Origin: an uncultured Bacteroidota bacterium
GTDB lineage: Bacteria; Bacteroidota; Bacteroidia; Chitinophagales; LD1
Direction: 5' to 3'
Assembly (NCBI GenBank): GCA_903861145.1
Contig: CAIOTH010000029.1
Coordinates: forward strand, 1 to 56,506
DNA: 56,506 bases
Shown: positions 9,281 through 19,449 of the stretch, piece by piece
Position numbering within the stretch: position 1 is the first letter of the stretch
How the letters are laid out: each line of letters starts with the position of its first letter
The notes under the pieces: generated by a model
What the model saw: only the letters and a program-made list of their open reading frames with translations
What the model was told of the DNA's origin: nothing
Database searches by the model: none
Made by a program: the position numbers and the translations under genes

Positions 9281-9288
9281 TACTTTTG
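9281..9288 (+). promoter_or_regulatory. -7 box of rsmA, abutting the start codon
   Basis: TACTTTTG matches TAnnTTTG and ends 4 bases before the GTG start at 9293, so transcription should begin at or within the start codon. I find no clear TTTG at the -33 distance. Confidence 0.5.
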
Positions 9289-9292
9289 CCCC

Positions 9293-10069
9293 GTGGGTGA
9301 TTTGTATTTAAAGAAATCTTTAGGGCAGCATTTTTTGAAGGATGAAGAGGTGCTTCAAAAAATTACCGACGCCATTGGCGATTTAAGCCGCTTTAAAACC
9401 GTTGTTGAAATTGGCCCCGGCATGGGCGCCTTAACCAAATACCTCATTCAAAGCAAACCCGATAATTTTTACGTAGTTGAGTTAGACGACCGTTGGGCCG
9501 CTCATTTGCTTCAAACCTTTCCCATTTTAAGGGGCAAACTAATTCACCAGGATTTTTTGCAAACCGATTTAAATTTTCTCCAATATCCTGCGCATATAGT
9601 TGGCAATTTTCCTTACAACATCTCCTCCCAAATCGTTTTCCGGATAATTGATTATCGAAATGTGGTTGATACAATGACAGGCATGTTTCAAAAAGAAGTG
9701 GGGCTGCGTATAGCTGCAAAACCCGGCTCAAAAGATTACGGCGTTATGAGCGTGCTTGCCCAGGCCTTCTACCATTGCGAGTATTTGTTTGACGTATCAC
9801 CCGAAAGCTTTAACCCGCCGCCCAAAGTAATGTCTGGGGTAATCAGGCTTAAAAGAAGAGAGAATAAGACCTTAAATTGTGATGAGGATCAATTTAAGAA
9901 AGTGGTAAAAACTGCTTTTAACCAACGCCGCAAAACCATGCGCAATAGCTTAAAGGAACTAATACAGGATAAGGCTATTCTTGAAAACGAAGTATTTACT
10001 TTAAGGCCCGAACAGCTTTCGGTAACTGCTTTTGAACAGTTAACGCATCTAATATTCCCGGCCAGGTAA
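9293..10069 (+). CDS. rsmA: 16S rRNA (adenine1518/1519-N6)-dimethyltransferase
   Basis: A 258-residue SAM-dependent enzyme (KsgA) that dimethylates two adjacent adenines in the 3' hairpin of 16S rRNA during small-subunit maturation. Motifs: KKSLGQHFLKDEEVL at the N-terminus, the SAM site VEIGPGMGALTKYL, acidic motif VVELDD, and the catalytic NFPYNIS (N[LF]PY type). The C-terminal helical domain has FNQRRKTMRNSL. The start is a GTG at 9293; the proper N-terminus follows directly and no in-frame ATG is nearby. It is followed after 4 bases by the dehydrogenase gene, so the two are probably cotranscribed. Confidence 0.95.
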   Translation: MGDLYLKKSLGQHFLKDEEVLQKITDAIGDLSRFKTVVEIGPGMGALTKYLIQSKPDNFYVVELDDRWAAHLLQTFPILRGKLIHQDFLQTDLNFLQYPAHIVGNFPYNISSQIVFRIIDYRNVVDTMTGMFQKEVGLRIAAKPGSKDYGVMSVLAQAFYHCEYLFDVSPESFNPPPKVMSGVIRLKRRENKTLNCDEDQFKKVVKTAFNQRRKTMRNSLKELIQDKAILENEVFTLRPEQLSVTAFEQLTHLIFPAR

Positions 10070-10073
10070 TTTT

Positions 10074-11018
10074 ATGCCAGATATGCGATACATATTGATA
10101 ACCGACGAAGTCCATCCGTTTTTGCCAAACGGACTTCAGGAGATGGGCTTTGAGGTACACTATCGGCCCAAAATAAAACCTGAAGAAGTATTGAAGGTTA
10201 TAGACGATTATGAGGGCCTGGTTGTAAACAGCAAAGTATATGTGGGCAAAGAGATGATTGACCGGGCGACAAAATTAAAGTTTGTTTGCCGGGCGGGATC
10301 TGGTTTGGAGGTGATTGACCTGGAATATGCAAAAGCAAAAAACATCATAGCATTCAACTCGCCCGAGGGGAATCGAAATGCAGTGGCTGAGTTTGCCCTG
10401 GGCGCTCTATTAAATATGATGCGCAACATTTCAAAAAGCAATGTTGAGGTAAAGAGCCGGGAGTGGAACCGCGAGGAAAACCGTGGAAATGAGGTTTCGG
10501 GGCTAACAATAGGCATGATAGGTTTTGGCAATACCGCCCGGGCTTTTGCAAAATTGTTGAGTGGCTTCGATGTTCAGCTGCTGGCTTACGACAAATATTA
10601 TCATGGTTTTTCTTCAGGCCATGTTATGGAGGCTTCGCTTGAGCAAATTTTTGAAAAGGCTGATATATTGAGCCTGCACCTACCGCTTACTGCGGAGACA
10701 AGTGATATGGTCAACGTTGACTTTTTGAGTAAATTCAAAAAGCCCATTTGGTTGCTGAACACTTCACGCGGCAAGGTGCTCGATACTTCGGCTATGTTGA
10801 ATGGCATTAAAGAAGGTAGAATTATTGCTGCGGCCCTTGATGTGCTCGAGAATGAAAAAATCAATGCTCTTAATCCCGACGAGCAAAATGCTTTTGATGC
10901 TTTGTTGGCCGATAATCGGGTTTTTCTTAGTCCGCACATTGCCGGTTGGACCCACCAATCAAAACTTAAAATTGCCGAAGTTTTACTGGCCCGCATTAAG
11001 GCGGTATATGCCAAATAG
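10074..11018 (+). CDS. D-isomer-specific 2-hydroxyacid dehydrogenase (SerA-like)
   Basis: A 314-residue NAD-dependent dehydrogenase of the D-2-hydroxyacid family; the short form without an ACT domain resembles type III phosphoglycerate dehydrogenases. The Rossmann loop is IGMIGFGNTARAF, in which the third Gly of GxGxxG is Ala. The catalytic triad is visible: Arg in LLNTSRGKVLDT, Glu in LDVLENEK, His in LSPHIAGWT. The substrate could be 3-phosphoglycerate or another 2-hydroxyacid; the sequence does not decide. It lies 4 bases after rsmA. A second in-frame ATG exists at codon 4. Confidence 0.85.
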   Translation: MPDMRYILITDEVHPFLPNGLQEMGFEVHYRPKIKPEEVLKVIDDYEGLVVNSKVYVGKEMIDRATKLKFVCRAGSGLEVIDLEYAKAKNIIAFNSPEGNRNAVAEFALGALLNMMRNISKSNVEVKSREWNREENRGNEVSGLTIGMIGFGNTARAFAKLLSGFDVQLLAYDKYYHGFSSGHVMEASLEQIFEKADILSLHLPLTAETSDMVNVDFLSKFKKPIWLLNTSRGKVLDTSAMLNGIKEGRIIAAALDVLENEKINALNPDEQNAFDALLADNRVFLSPHIAGWTHQSKLKIAEVLLARIKAVYAK

Positions 11019-11309
11019 AAAAATCCCGTTATTCAATTAACTTCAATAATGCTATCCCTCCAAAACATAACTGCATGAAACATATATAGTTGATAGCCAT
11101 ATATTTTATGACACAAAAATGACATACACAATTGTAGTTCATATGCCAAACACGGTATTTTTACTCTTGTAATTCAGGCAGATTTTAGCAAATTAGCGAC
11201 CCTTTTTGGTTGATTTTTGAAAAAAATACCTGATTTAACAACTGGTTAACTTTGTTTCCCAAAAAAATCTATTTTTGACCGCTTTAGGTTAAGGATATAT
11301 AACTTGCGT
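11019..11309 (+). other. Leader region of the surface cassette
   Basis: An AT-rich stretch with no gene. A -7-like TATTTTTG lies at 11270-11277, with a TTTG at 11251-11254. The 15-base spacing is shorter than the 19-21 norm, so this is only a tentative promoter; it would leave a leader of about 25 bases before the ATG at 11310. No hairpin terminator is clear after the preceding gene. Confidence 0.4.
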
Positions 11310-14300
11310 ATGAAGAAAATACTTACTCTGCTTAGTTTGCTGGCTATTGTTTTTGCTGCTCGGGCACAGAATGGAGATATTTCGGGAAAAGTAAAGGACG
11401 AGAATGGCGAAGGTGTTCCTTTTGCCAACGTGGTTTTGGTTGATGCCAAAGGCGTAGCCACCGGAAGAGGTACCACCACCGACTTTGATGGTAACTACTC
11501 TATTAACCCTTTAACTCCGGGCCATTACAATTTACAAATTTCGTACGTTGGCTATGCCGCCCAAATTATTCAGGGCGTTGTAGTAAGTTCTGAAAAATCA
11601 ACCTTTATCGATGTTAAGCTTAAGCCATCTTCTCAGGAGTTAAAGGCGGTTGAAATTATTTCGTACAAAGTTCCTTTGATCGACCCGGGTAATACTTCGG
11701 CAACCAACGTGGTTTCATCTACCGAAATTGCCAACATGTCAACCAAAAACGTGAGTGATATTGCCGCAACTACTGCAGGTGTATTCCAAAATGATGCCGG
11801 AGGAGCTTTGAATATCCGCGGTGGACGTGAGGATGGAACTCAATACTATGTTGACGGGGTAAAGGTTATAGGAACTCCATCTATTCCTGCTTCTTCAATT
11901 GAGCAGTTACAGGTTATTACCGGCGGGGTGCCTGCCAAGTATGGCGACTTAAGCGGGGGTATTGTCAATATCACTTCAAAAGGCCCATCAAGCCAGATAA
12001 ACGGAAGTGTGGAAGTGCAAACTACTCAAGGTTTAGATGCCTATGGTTATAACCTGGTTAACGCCAGTTTAGAAGGCCCTCTTTGGAAAGAAAAGAAGAG
12101 CAAAAAAACCATTTTAGGTTTCTTTACGGCTTTTGAATACCAGCATCAAAAAGATGCCCAACCATCTGCCATAGGGCTTTGGCAGGTTAGGCCAAGCCTT
12201 TTGGATTCTCTTCGTGCAAATCCGCTTTCTAAAACGGCAGGCGCGCAAGGGTTTACATTGGCAGCCAATAATGTAACTATGGCCGATATGTATAACCAGC
12301 AGGTTAGGCCCAATATGGCCGAAACGGATTTTAGAGGCAACGCACGTATCGATATCAGGCCTGCTGATAATGTTACCTTATCATTCGGAGGTTCGGTTTC
12401 AGATGTTGAATCTAAACAATTTGTTTACGGGTATTCTTTATTCAATTATGACAATAACCCCACCGACCAATCGCTTGATTATAGGGTTTATGGCCGCTTA
12501 ACACATAATATTCAAAGTAAGCAGTCGGAAGAAGATGTAAAAGACGGAAAGAAAAAGAAATCATCGGCTTTTCAAAATGCATTTTACACCATACAGGTTG
12601 ATTACGAAAAATACAAACAACATTACCAGGGGGCGGGTGGTACCAATCCTTTTAACTATGGTTATATAGGTAAGTTTAATACCAAAACCGCTCCTGTATT
12701 TGGTTATGATACATTTGGCATTGCCGGTAAAACTTACCAGGGTTGGAAGCAAATCGGCATACAAGATACAGCTGTAGCTTTTACGGCTTCAAAAATTAAC
12801 CCAAATAGCACCGCATACACGCAAGAGTATTATAATTTATTAGGGGCACAAACTAACCCGGACGGAAGCCTTGAAGTTTACAATGGCAATAACGCCAACT
12901 TTACTTCCACGCTTACTGATATTTCAGGACACCAGGGTTTAACCAATGGTTCGCGTTCAAATTTTGTAAATAACATTTGGTATAACTCGGGACGTGCCTA
13001 TGGTGCTTATGGTAACTCACCGTTAAGTAGTGATCCAAGTTTGCCGGGCGGTGGCAATAGCGACCAATACCATGTACGTTTGGAAGGCGCTTTCGACATT
13101 TTGAAACCAGGTGCAGCCAGCCGTAACAAACACTCGTTCGAGTTTGGTATTGAGTATGAGCAAAGAATAGAAAGAAACTATCAGATGTTCCCACTGTTGG
13201 GTAATGGTCTTTACTCGTTAGCCCGCTCTTTGGTGAACTTACAATTACAGGATTATGACCGTAACAATCCTATTTTTAGAATTAATGGTCAAAACTATTC
13301 GTACAACGACCCCAACCGTCCTAATTTTTACTTAACCGATACTATTTTGTTTAATCCGGTTTATGAGGCCGGTAAACAGAAATACTTTGATAAACAATTA
13401 AGATCTGCCCTTGGCCTTGCTCAAAATAGCCTCACTTTATTGGATGTAGATAACCTAAGTCCTAACTTCTTAAACTTAAAGATGTTTAGTCCCGATGAGT
13501 TGATTGGCCAATCAGCCGGCTCTCAGTATGTTACTTATAGAGGGTATGATGTTTATGGCAACGTGCTTACCACGCAGCCATCATTTAACGACTTCTTTAC
13601 TCAAAAAGACGCCAATGGAAACTACACAAGGTTAATACCTGCTTATCGTCCTATTTATACCGATGCTTATATTTCTGACAGGTTCTTCTTTAAGGACCTC
13701 GCCTTTAACGTTGGTGTTCGTTTTGATCGTTTTGATGCCAACCAGGAAGAATTAATTGACCCTTATTCTCTTTACCCAATAAAGACAGTTGCCGAGATGC
13801 CTACTTTAAATGGCAACCCGCTTACCCATCCTGCCGATATAGGAAGCAATTATGCAGTTTACGTTGATAATAAAGATGCCGCTACGGCAGTTGTGGGTTA
13901 TAGAAACGGTAATACTTGGTATGATAGGTACGGTAATTTGGTGGCATCGGGTTCAGCAATTGCAGCAGCATCAAGTATCGGTACAATTCAACCTGCCCTT
14001 AAAAACCCCCATGAAGATATCACGGGTTCAACGTTCGATCCTAACCAGTCTTTTCAGCAATACAAGCCGTCTATTATAGTAATGCCCCGCTTGCAATTTT
14101 CGTTCAGCTTAACCGATAAGGCTTTGTTCTTTGCGCATTATGATATCCTGGCTCAGCGCCCTAACTCGCAGCAGGTGGCGGTTGATCCTACCCAGTATTA
14201 TTTCTTCGCAAACAATACAGGTGTGTTTAACAACCCTGCTCTTACACCATCAAAAACTATCGATTACGAATTGGGCTTTAAACAACGCGTAAGCAATACA

Positions 14301-15152
14301 GCAGCCTTTACAATCTCTGCTTTCTATCGCGAGTTCCGCGACCAGATTCAAATTCAGAAAATCACCAACTCATATCCTAACGATTATATTACATATGGTA
14401 ATATCGACTTTGGAACTACGAAAGGCTTTACCCTCGATTTTGATATGCGCCGCACCGGTAACTTTAGCCTAAAGGCTAATTATACCATGCAGTTTGCCGA
14501 TGGAACCGGTTCAGATCCTACAACACAATTAACGCTGATTAATGCCAACAGCCCTAACCTGCGTTCAATAAGCCCGCTTAACTACGATTCTCGCCACTTA
14601 ATTAATGTAAACCTTACTTATAGCTACGGTGTGGGTAAAGATTATAATGGCCCTACTATTAAGAACGTGCAAATATTATCTGATGCCGGTATTAGTTTCC
14701 AGGTTAGCGCCCGTTCAGGAACGCCTTACACCGCACAGGAAAATGTTACTCCACAGGCTTTGCAAAGTTCAAGCTCAAGGTCCATCGGTTTAGGCTCAAT
14801 CAATGGCTCCAGGTTGCCTTGGTACTTTAGGGTAAACATGCGCGTTTGGAAAAACTTTGATTTTGTAGCCGGAAAGAAGAAAGAGAAGAAAGATGGCAAC
14901 GGCCGCCCGTTAAGCCTGCAAATATACCTTCAGATTCAAAACCTGTTGAATACACAAAACGTGTTGACTGTTTACCGTTACACCGGCACTGCTAGCAGCG
15001 ACGGATATTTAAATGATCCGGGTAGTTTGAGCGCAATACAAAGTGCATTAAACCCACGTGCGTTTAAAGACCAATATGCGGTTTTCATTAATAATCCATC
15101 AAACTATGCCTTACCACGTCGTATTTATTTGGGTGGCATATTCACTTTCTAA
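11310..15152 (+). CDS. TonB-dependent outer-membrane receptor with carboxypeptidase-like domain
   Basis: A 1280-residue outer-membrane barrel. The frame opens at a TTG at 11304, but the ATG at 11310 starts the signal peptide (MKKILTLLSLLAIVFAARAQ). Residues 22-110 are the CarboxypepD_reg-like domain (GDISGKVKDENGEGVPFANV, FDGNYSI, LQISYVGYAAQ). Residues about 120-240 are the plug (NVSDIAATTAGVFQ, LNIRGGREDGTQYYVDGVK, VITGGVPAKYGDLSGGIVNI). The rest is barrel, ending in YLGGIFTF with the usual terminal aromatic residue. It takes up an unknown ligand with TonB energy. It is first in a cassette with a 1406-residue exoprotein (51 bases downstream) and a PorV-like barrel. There is no SusD partner. 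Confidence 0.9.
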   Translation: MKKILTLLSLLAIVFAARAQNGDISGKVKDENGEGVPFANVVLVDAKGVATGRGTTTDFDGNYSINPLTPGHYNLQISYVGYAAQIIQGVVVSSEKSTFIDVKLKPSSQELKAVEIISYKVPLIDPGNTSATNVVSSTEIANMSTKNVSDIAATTAGVFQNDAGGALNIRGGREDGTQYYVDGVKVIGTPSIPASSIEQLQVITGGVPAKYGDLSGGIVNITSKGPSSQINGSVEVQTTQGLDAYGYNLVNASLEGPLWKEKKSKKTILGFFTAFEYQHQKDAQPSAIGLWQVRPSLLDSLRANPLSKTAGAQGFTLAANNVTMADMYNQQVRPNMAETDFRGNARIDIRPADNVTLSFGGSVSDVESKQFVYGYSLFNYDNNPTDQSLDYRVYGRLTHNIQSKQSEEDVKDGKKKKSSAFQNAFYTIQVDYEKYKQHYQGAGGTNPFNYGYIGKFNTKTAPVFGYDTFGIAGKTYQGWKQIGIQDTAVAFTASKINPNSTAYTQEYYNLLGAQTNPDGSLEVYNGNNANFTSTLTDISGHQGLTNGSRSNFVNNIWYNSGRAYGAYGNSPLSSDPSLPGGGNSDQYHVRLEGAFDILKPGAASRNKHSFEFGIEYEQRIERNYQMFPLLGNGLYSLARSLVNLQLQDYDRNNPIFRINGQNYSYNDPNRPNFYLTDTILFNPVYEAGKQKYFDKQLRSALGLAQNSLTLLDVDNLSPNFLNLKMFSPDELIGQSAGSQYVTYRGYDVYGNVLTTQPSFNDFFTQKDANGNYTRLIPAYRPIYTDAYISDRFFFKDLAFNVGVRFDRFDANQEELIDPYSLYPIKTVAEMPTLNGNPLTHPADIGSNYAVYVDNKDAATAVVGYRNGNTWYDRYGNLVASGSAIAAASSIGTIQPALKNPHEDITGSTFDPNQSFQQYKPSIIVMPRLQFSFSLTDKALFFAHYDILAQRPNSQQVAVDPTQYYFFANNTGVFNNPALTPSKTIDYELGFKQRVSNTAAFTISAFYREFRDQIQIQKITNSYPNDYITYGNIDFGTTKGFTLDFDMRRTGNFSLKANYTMQFADGTGSDPTTQLTLINANSPNLRSISPLNYDSRHLINVNLTYSYGVGKDYNGPTIKNVQILSDAGISFQVSARSGTPYTAQENVTPQALQSSSSRSIGLGSINGSRLPWYFRVNMRVWKNFDFVAGKKKEKKDGNGRPLSLQIYLQIQNLLNTQNVLTVYRYTGTASSDGYLNDPGSLSAIQSALNPRAFKDQYAVFINNPSNYALPRRIYLGGIFTF

Positions 15153-15203
15153 TAACCGGTAATAATTGACAAGCATTAATTGAAATAATTTAAATTAAAG
15201 AAT

Positions 15204-18200
15204 ATGAAAAGGATTCTGTTGAACTTAGCACTTGGCTCGGCACTTATGCTGACAGGTGTTTGGTCAAGCGCCAAAGAAAATCCGAGAACTGACGGTGGTC
15301 AGTCTGCTAACCCAAGGGCTTCTTATAAAGACCAGGCTAGTAGCTGCCTGGGCGGTTCATCAAAGTTTGATATACAGATTAACAACGTTCGCGCCAGGTT
15401 GCTTACCGGTGGCGATTTGTGGTGGGACTTAAGTTCATCACCCAAATACGAAGTGCCTAAAGGCGACGGAACGCATCCTTTGTGTTCTATTTTCGCCGGT
15501 GCTATCTGGATTACCGGCCTTGATGCGGGTGGTAACCTTAAATGTGCTGCGCAAAGATATCGCGACTATGGTAACGACTTTTGGCCTGGCCCATTAGATG
15601 CACAGGGCAATATTGACCAGGCAACCTGCACTCAGTACGACCGCTTCTTTAACGTTTATGGTAAAGATATTGCAACTGCACAAACTGCATTTGCATTAAA
15701 GGGAAACTCAACAACCACCTCCGACATTCCAAATGATGTACTGGCATGGCCGGCGGTTGGAAACCAGTTTTTGGCCACAAACCCTGGTTTAATAGGTTCC
15801 ACATTTAATATTACGGGTAACCTTGCTCCCTTTTTTGATAACGATGGCGATGGATTATATAACCCATTAAAGGGTGATTATCCGGTAATCCCAACCCGTC
15901 ATGGAACACCAACTGCTTATGCCGATCAAATGACTTTTTGGGTATATAATGATGTGGGTAATATCCATAGCCAAAGTAATGGCGAAGCTTTAGGCATTCA
16001 GATAAATGCGCTTGCATTTGCGTTCTCTACTACTGATGATTTGAACAACATGACTTTTTATAATTATCAGGTTACAAACAAATCTTCGAATTCTGTTTTC
16101 CAAACTTATATTTCGCAATGGGTTGACCCTGATTTAGGGTGTTTCTCTAATGACTATGTGGGTTGCGATGTTTCAAGAAGTTTAGGTATTTGCTATAACG
16201 GAACGGCAACAGATCCTGATTGCGCTCCAGAAAACGGATATGGTACTCAGTTGCCTATTGTAGGCGTTGAGTTTTTTGAAGGCCCTAATGCCGATAATCT
16301 TGTTAACGGCCAAACCGTTGAAATTGGTATGACATCGTTTTGCTATTTTACAGGTCAGGGTGCTCCTTCTGCGGCACAGAGCGATCCTATAACAGCTGCT
16401 CAATACCGCAATTTCCAAACCGGCTTTTGGGGTGATGGAACCTGCTTTGAATATGGTAAAAGTGGATATAATAGTGGTGGGCCGTGCACTAAATTTTGCT
16501 TTCCTAGCGATCCAACCGATAATTCGGCCAATGCTTGGAGTGAATGTTCTGCTCATACAGTTCCGGGCGATCGTAGATTTGTGGAGTCTTCGGGTCCATT
16601 TACCCTTAAACCAGGCGTAAGCGAATATGTAACGGTTGGTGTTCCCTGGATGCGCCCTCCTGGTTTGGGTGTTGGAGCCTGTCCAAGTTTTCAAAATACA
16701 ATAGGCCCAGTGGCTGATGAGGCGAAAGCTTTATTCAATACCGGATTTAAGTTGCTAGACGGGCCACAGGCACCTACATTGCAAATTAGAGAGTTAGCTA
16801 ACGAGGTTATCATTAACCTGGTAAACTTAAAAGGCTCGAATAATTTTGGCGAAAGCTATAGCCAGACTGATGGCAAAACTGCACAACAGGTTGATCGCTA
16901 CTTAGGAGGCCACGGCGATTCTACCTATAAATTCCAGGGGTATATTTTATACCAGGTTAAAAGCCCGCAGGTATCTGCAAGCGATTTAAATGACAATACC
17001 AAAGCAATTGTTGTAGCCGAATGTGATATTAAAGACGGCATTTCTCAAATCGTTAATTTCGTTTCCGATCCGGTGTTAGGTTTGTTGGTACCTACCTTAG
17101 AGCTTACAGGTGCTAATACCGGTATTTCCGCTTCGTTTAATTTAACTACCGATTTATTTGCGCAGGGCACCAGTACGCAGTTGGTTAATAATACCACCTA
17201 TTACTACACCGCAGTGGCATTTGCCTACAATAATTACAAATCGTATTCACAGGCCTTCCCTGATTCAGCTGGCCAGAAAATACAGTACTTGCCCGGTAGA
17301 GGTAATTTTAATATTTATACAGCTATACCGCATATACCAGATCCACGGAACACCGGTACTATAATAAATTCGGTTTGGGGCCAGGGTGTTGATGTGCAAC
17401 GAATAGAAGGTAAAGGAAATGGAGGCAATAATATTGAATTAACTGCCGAAACGATCGAAAATATTCTGAATTCTTCTAACGGGTTTTATGATACGCTTAA
17501 TTATGTAAAAGGATTCGACCCTATCGGATTCCAGGTTACTGACCCCGTTGCTCTAAAAGAAGCCGATTTCCAATTGCAGTTTGTTGATACTATTACTAAT
17601 CATGTTGGCGCAACTACCACCTGGAGATTAATTGATATAACAAACAACGACACTATTTTTTCGGATAGAACGCTCGACCGTCCTTACCAACAGGAAATTA
17701 TTTCTTACAACGGCAGCGATGCTACCGATTATGGGTTCTCTATTAAATTAGGTACTCCGCTTTCGGTATATACGCTTCCGGGCCAGTATATTACGGGTAT
17801 AACAAATGCCCCAAGTCGCTATGTATATAACGTAGATAATAACCAATCATCTATTCACTGGCAGGATTCAACCAAACAGTGGTTAAGCTTTGTGGCGAAT
17901 GCAGGTACCGGCGTTACTAATTGGATTCGCTCAGGTGCAAGCCGTAACGACCCTGCTAGCCCGTCTCCAAATACCAAGGCTTCAGCCTATGCGTTTGATG
18001 ACAACTGGTATTATACCGGTAATGCACCGCCGTCATCTTATACTTCTGCCGCTTTCCATATGGATGACTCTGATAATATATTCAATAATATTTTGGGTGG
18101 CACCTGGGCTCCTTATTGCTTAACGCCTAACTATAGCAATAAGAGCGCAGTTAGCCCTGCACCCCCTTATGTTTATGGCCCAGGATTTAAATGGAAAAAC

Positions 18201-19424
18201 TACAACGGTATTGGATATAACTGTCCGCCACCGCAAAATACACTCGACCATTTGGCCAGCGTGGATATAGTAATAACACCCGACACTAAATTATGGTCGC
18301 AATGTATTGTATTTGAAACCGGCGAGGATGAAGGAACGAACTTGGGTGATGCACTTTACCACAGGATAGCGCCGCACACCGGCGCAGGTGCCTTTAAAGG
18401 GCAAATAAGAATGCAACACTCGATGGATTGGAATAATGCAAGTGCACGCGATTACCTGGTTGCCAATGCTAACGACAAAGGCCGCTCATGGTTCCCGGGC
18501 TACGCAATCAATGTAGAAACGGGCGAAAGGCTGAACATCGCTTTTGGAGAGAGTTCAAATATGGGCGACCAAAACGGACGCGATATGTTGTGGAACCCGA
18601 CTTCGAGCTTATATAATCCTATTAGTCTCCCGGGCTCGTTAGTTCCTCAGCTACCGTATTTTGGTGGTAAGCATTTTATTTATGTAATGAATACGCGGTA
18701 TGATGCTGGCAAAGCTGCACAAAAATTGCTTATCAGCACTTACGATAGTGTAACTACTGGTACCAGTATCCTTCCAACATCTGTTTATCCTTTCTATAGG
18801 ACCCTAATGTGGACGTGTATTCCCTATTTAACACCGGGTTATAGTTTTGTTAGTGATGGCAATTCCAACGTAGCATATATACCACCCAGTGAGATTGATA
18901 TTAAACTACGTGTCGAAAGGCCTTATGATCGTATGTTCGCCGTTACCTCTAATCCACCGGGTATTGACTCCTTACCGGTTTACAACTTTAGTACTAAAGG
19001 TTTGGGGGCAACTCAAAACAACGCCGCAGTGGCTAAAAGCGCGCTCGATTTGATAAGGGTAGTGCCTAACCCGTACCTTGCATACTCTGCTTACGAATCA
19101 ACCGCTAACAGCGCCACGGTTTACATTACCAATTTGCCAAACACCTGTAATATCAGCATTTACTCGCTTGATGGAACGCTTATCAGGGTTTTAAACCGCG
19201 CTATAGGTGTTAACCATACTACCAACGATGTGGTTGAAACCAGCAATGGCGAGCCTATTACAACGGTTAACGTTTCAACTTCGGTTAGTTGGGATTTAAC
19301 CAATTCGGCAGGCGTGCCAATTGCAAGTGGTGTTTATCTTTTCCATGTTGATGCACCGGGCATTGGCCAAACAACTATAAAGTGGTTTGGTGCGGTAAGG
19401 CCTGATAATATTACCAACTACTAA
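15204..19424 (+). CDS. Large secreted protein with FlgD/T9SS-like C-terminal domain
   Basis: A 1406-residue exported protein; residues 1-23 are a signal peptide. The family is not one I can name. The mature N-terminus (residues 40-140) has conserved-looking NNVRARLLTGGDLWWD and GAIWITGLDAGG segments, and there are scattered Cys-rich stretches around residues 310-480. The last 130 residues contain VVPNPYLAYSAY, then ITNLPNTCNISIYSLDGTL, SWDLTNSAGVPIASGVYLF and a final beta strand. This resembles the FlgD-like/T9SS C-terminal fold seen in related phyla. With the TonB receptor before it and the PorV-like gene 25 bases after it, I infer a T9SS-exported surface subunit. The function is unknown. 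Confidence 0.75.
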   Translation: MKRILLNLALGSALMLTGVWSSAKENPRTDGGQSANPRASYKDQASSCLGGSSKFDIQINNVRARLLTGGDLWWDLSSSPKYEVPKGDGTHPLCSIFAGAIWITGLDAGGNLKCAAQRYRDYGNDFWPGPLDAQGNIDQATCTQYDRFFNVYGKDIATAQTAFALKGNSTTTSDIPNDVLAWPAVGNQFLATNPGLIGSTFNITGNLAPFFDNDGDGLYNPLKGDYPVIPTRHGTPTAYADQMTFWVYNDVGNIHSQSNGEALGIQINALAFAFSTTDDLNNMTFYNYQVTNKSSNSVFQTYISQWVDPDLGCFSNDYVGCDVSRSLGICYNGTATDPDCAPENGYGTQLPIVGVEFFEGPNADNLVNGQTVEIGMTSFCYFTGQGAPSAAQSDPITAAQYRNFQTGFWGDGTCFEYGKSGYNSGGPCTKFCFPSDPTDNSANAWSECSAHTVPGDRRFVESSGPFTLKPGVSEYVTVGVPWMRPPGLGVGACPSFQNTIGPVADEAKALFNTGFKLLDGPQAPTLQIRELANEVIINLVNLKGSNNFGESYSQTDGKTAQQVDRYLGGHGDSTYKFQGYILYQVKSPQVSASDLNDNTKAIVVAECDIKDGISQIVNFVSDPVLGLLVPTLELTGANTGISASFNLTTDLFAQGTSTQLVNNTTYYYTAVAFAYNNYKSYSQAFPDSAGQKIQYLPGRGNFNIYTAIPHIPDPRNTGTIINSVWGQGVDVQRIEGKGNGGNNIELTAETIENILNSSNGFYDTLNYVKGFDPIGFQVTDPVALKEADFQLQFVDTITNHVGATTTWRLIDITNNDTIFSDRTLDRPYQQEIISYNGSDATDYGFSIKLGTPLSVYTLPGQYITGITNAPSRYVYNVDNNQSSIHWQDSTKQWLSFVANAGTGVTNWIRSGASRNDPASPSPNTKASAYAFDDNWYYTGNAPPSSYTSAAFHMDDSDNIFNNILGGTWAPYCLTPNYSNKSAVSPAPPYVYGPGFKWKNYNGIGYNCPPPQNTLDHLASVDIVITPDTKLWSQCIVFETGEDEGTNLGDALYHRIAPHTGAGAFKGQIRMQHSMDWNNASARDYLVANANDKGRSWFPGYAINVETGERLNIAFGESSNMGDQNGRDMLWNPTSSLYNPISLPGSLVPQLPYFGGKHFIYVMNTRYDAGKAAQKLLISTYDSVTTGTSILPTSVYPFYRTLMWTCIPYLTPGYSFVSDGNSNVAYIPPSEIDIKLRVERPYDRMFAVTSNPPGIDSLPVYNFSTKGLGATQNNAAVAKSALDLIRVVPNPYLAYSAYESTANSATVYITNLPNTCNISIYSLDGTLIRVLNRAIGVNHTTNDVVETSNGEPITTVNVSTSVSWDLTNSAGVPIASGVYLFHVDAPGIGQTTIKWFGAVRPDNITNY

Positions 19425-19449
19425 AATATATTATATAAAGTAATAGATT

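Noticed and set aside
16182-16694. 170-codon minus-strand frame inside the 1406-aa gene
   Set aside because: It lies wholly within a well supported coding region and its translation is Arg/Thr/Ile-rich without any domain.
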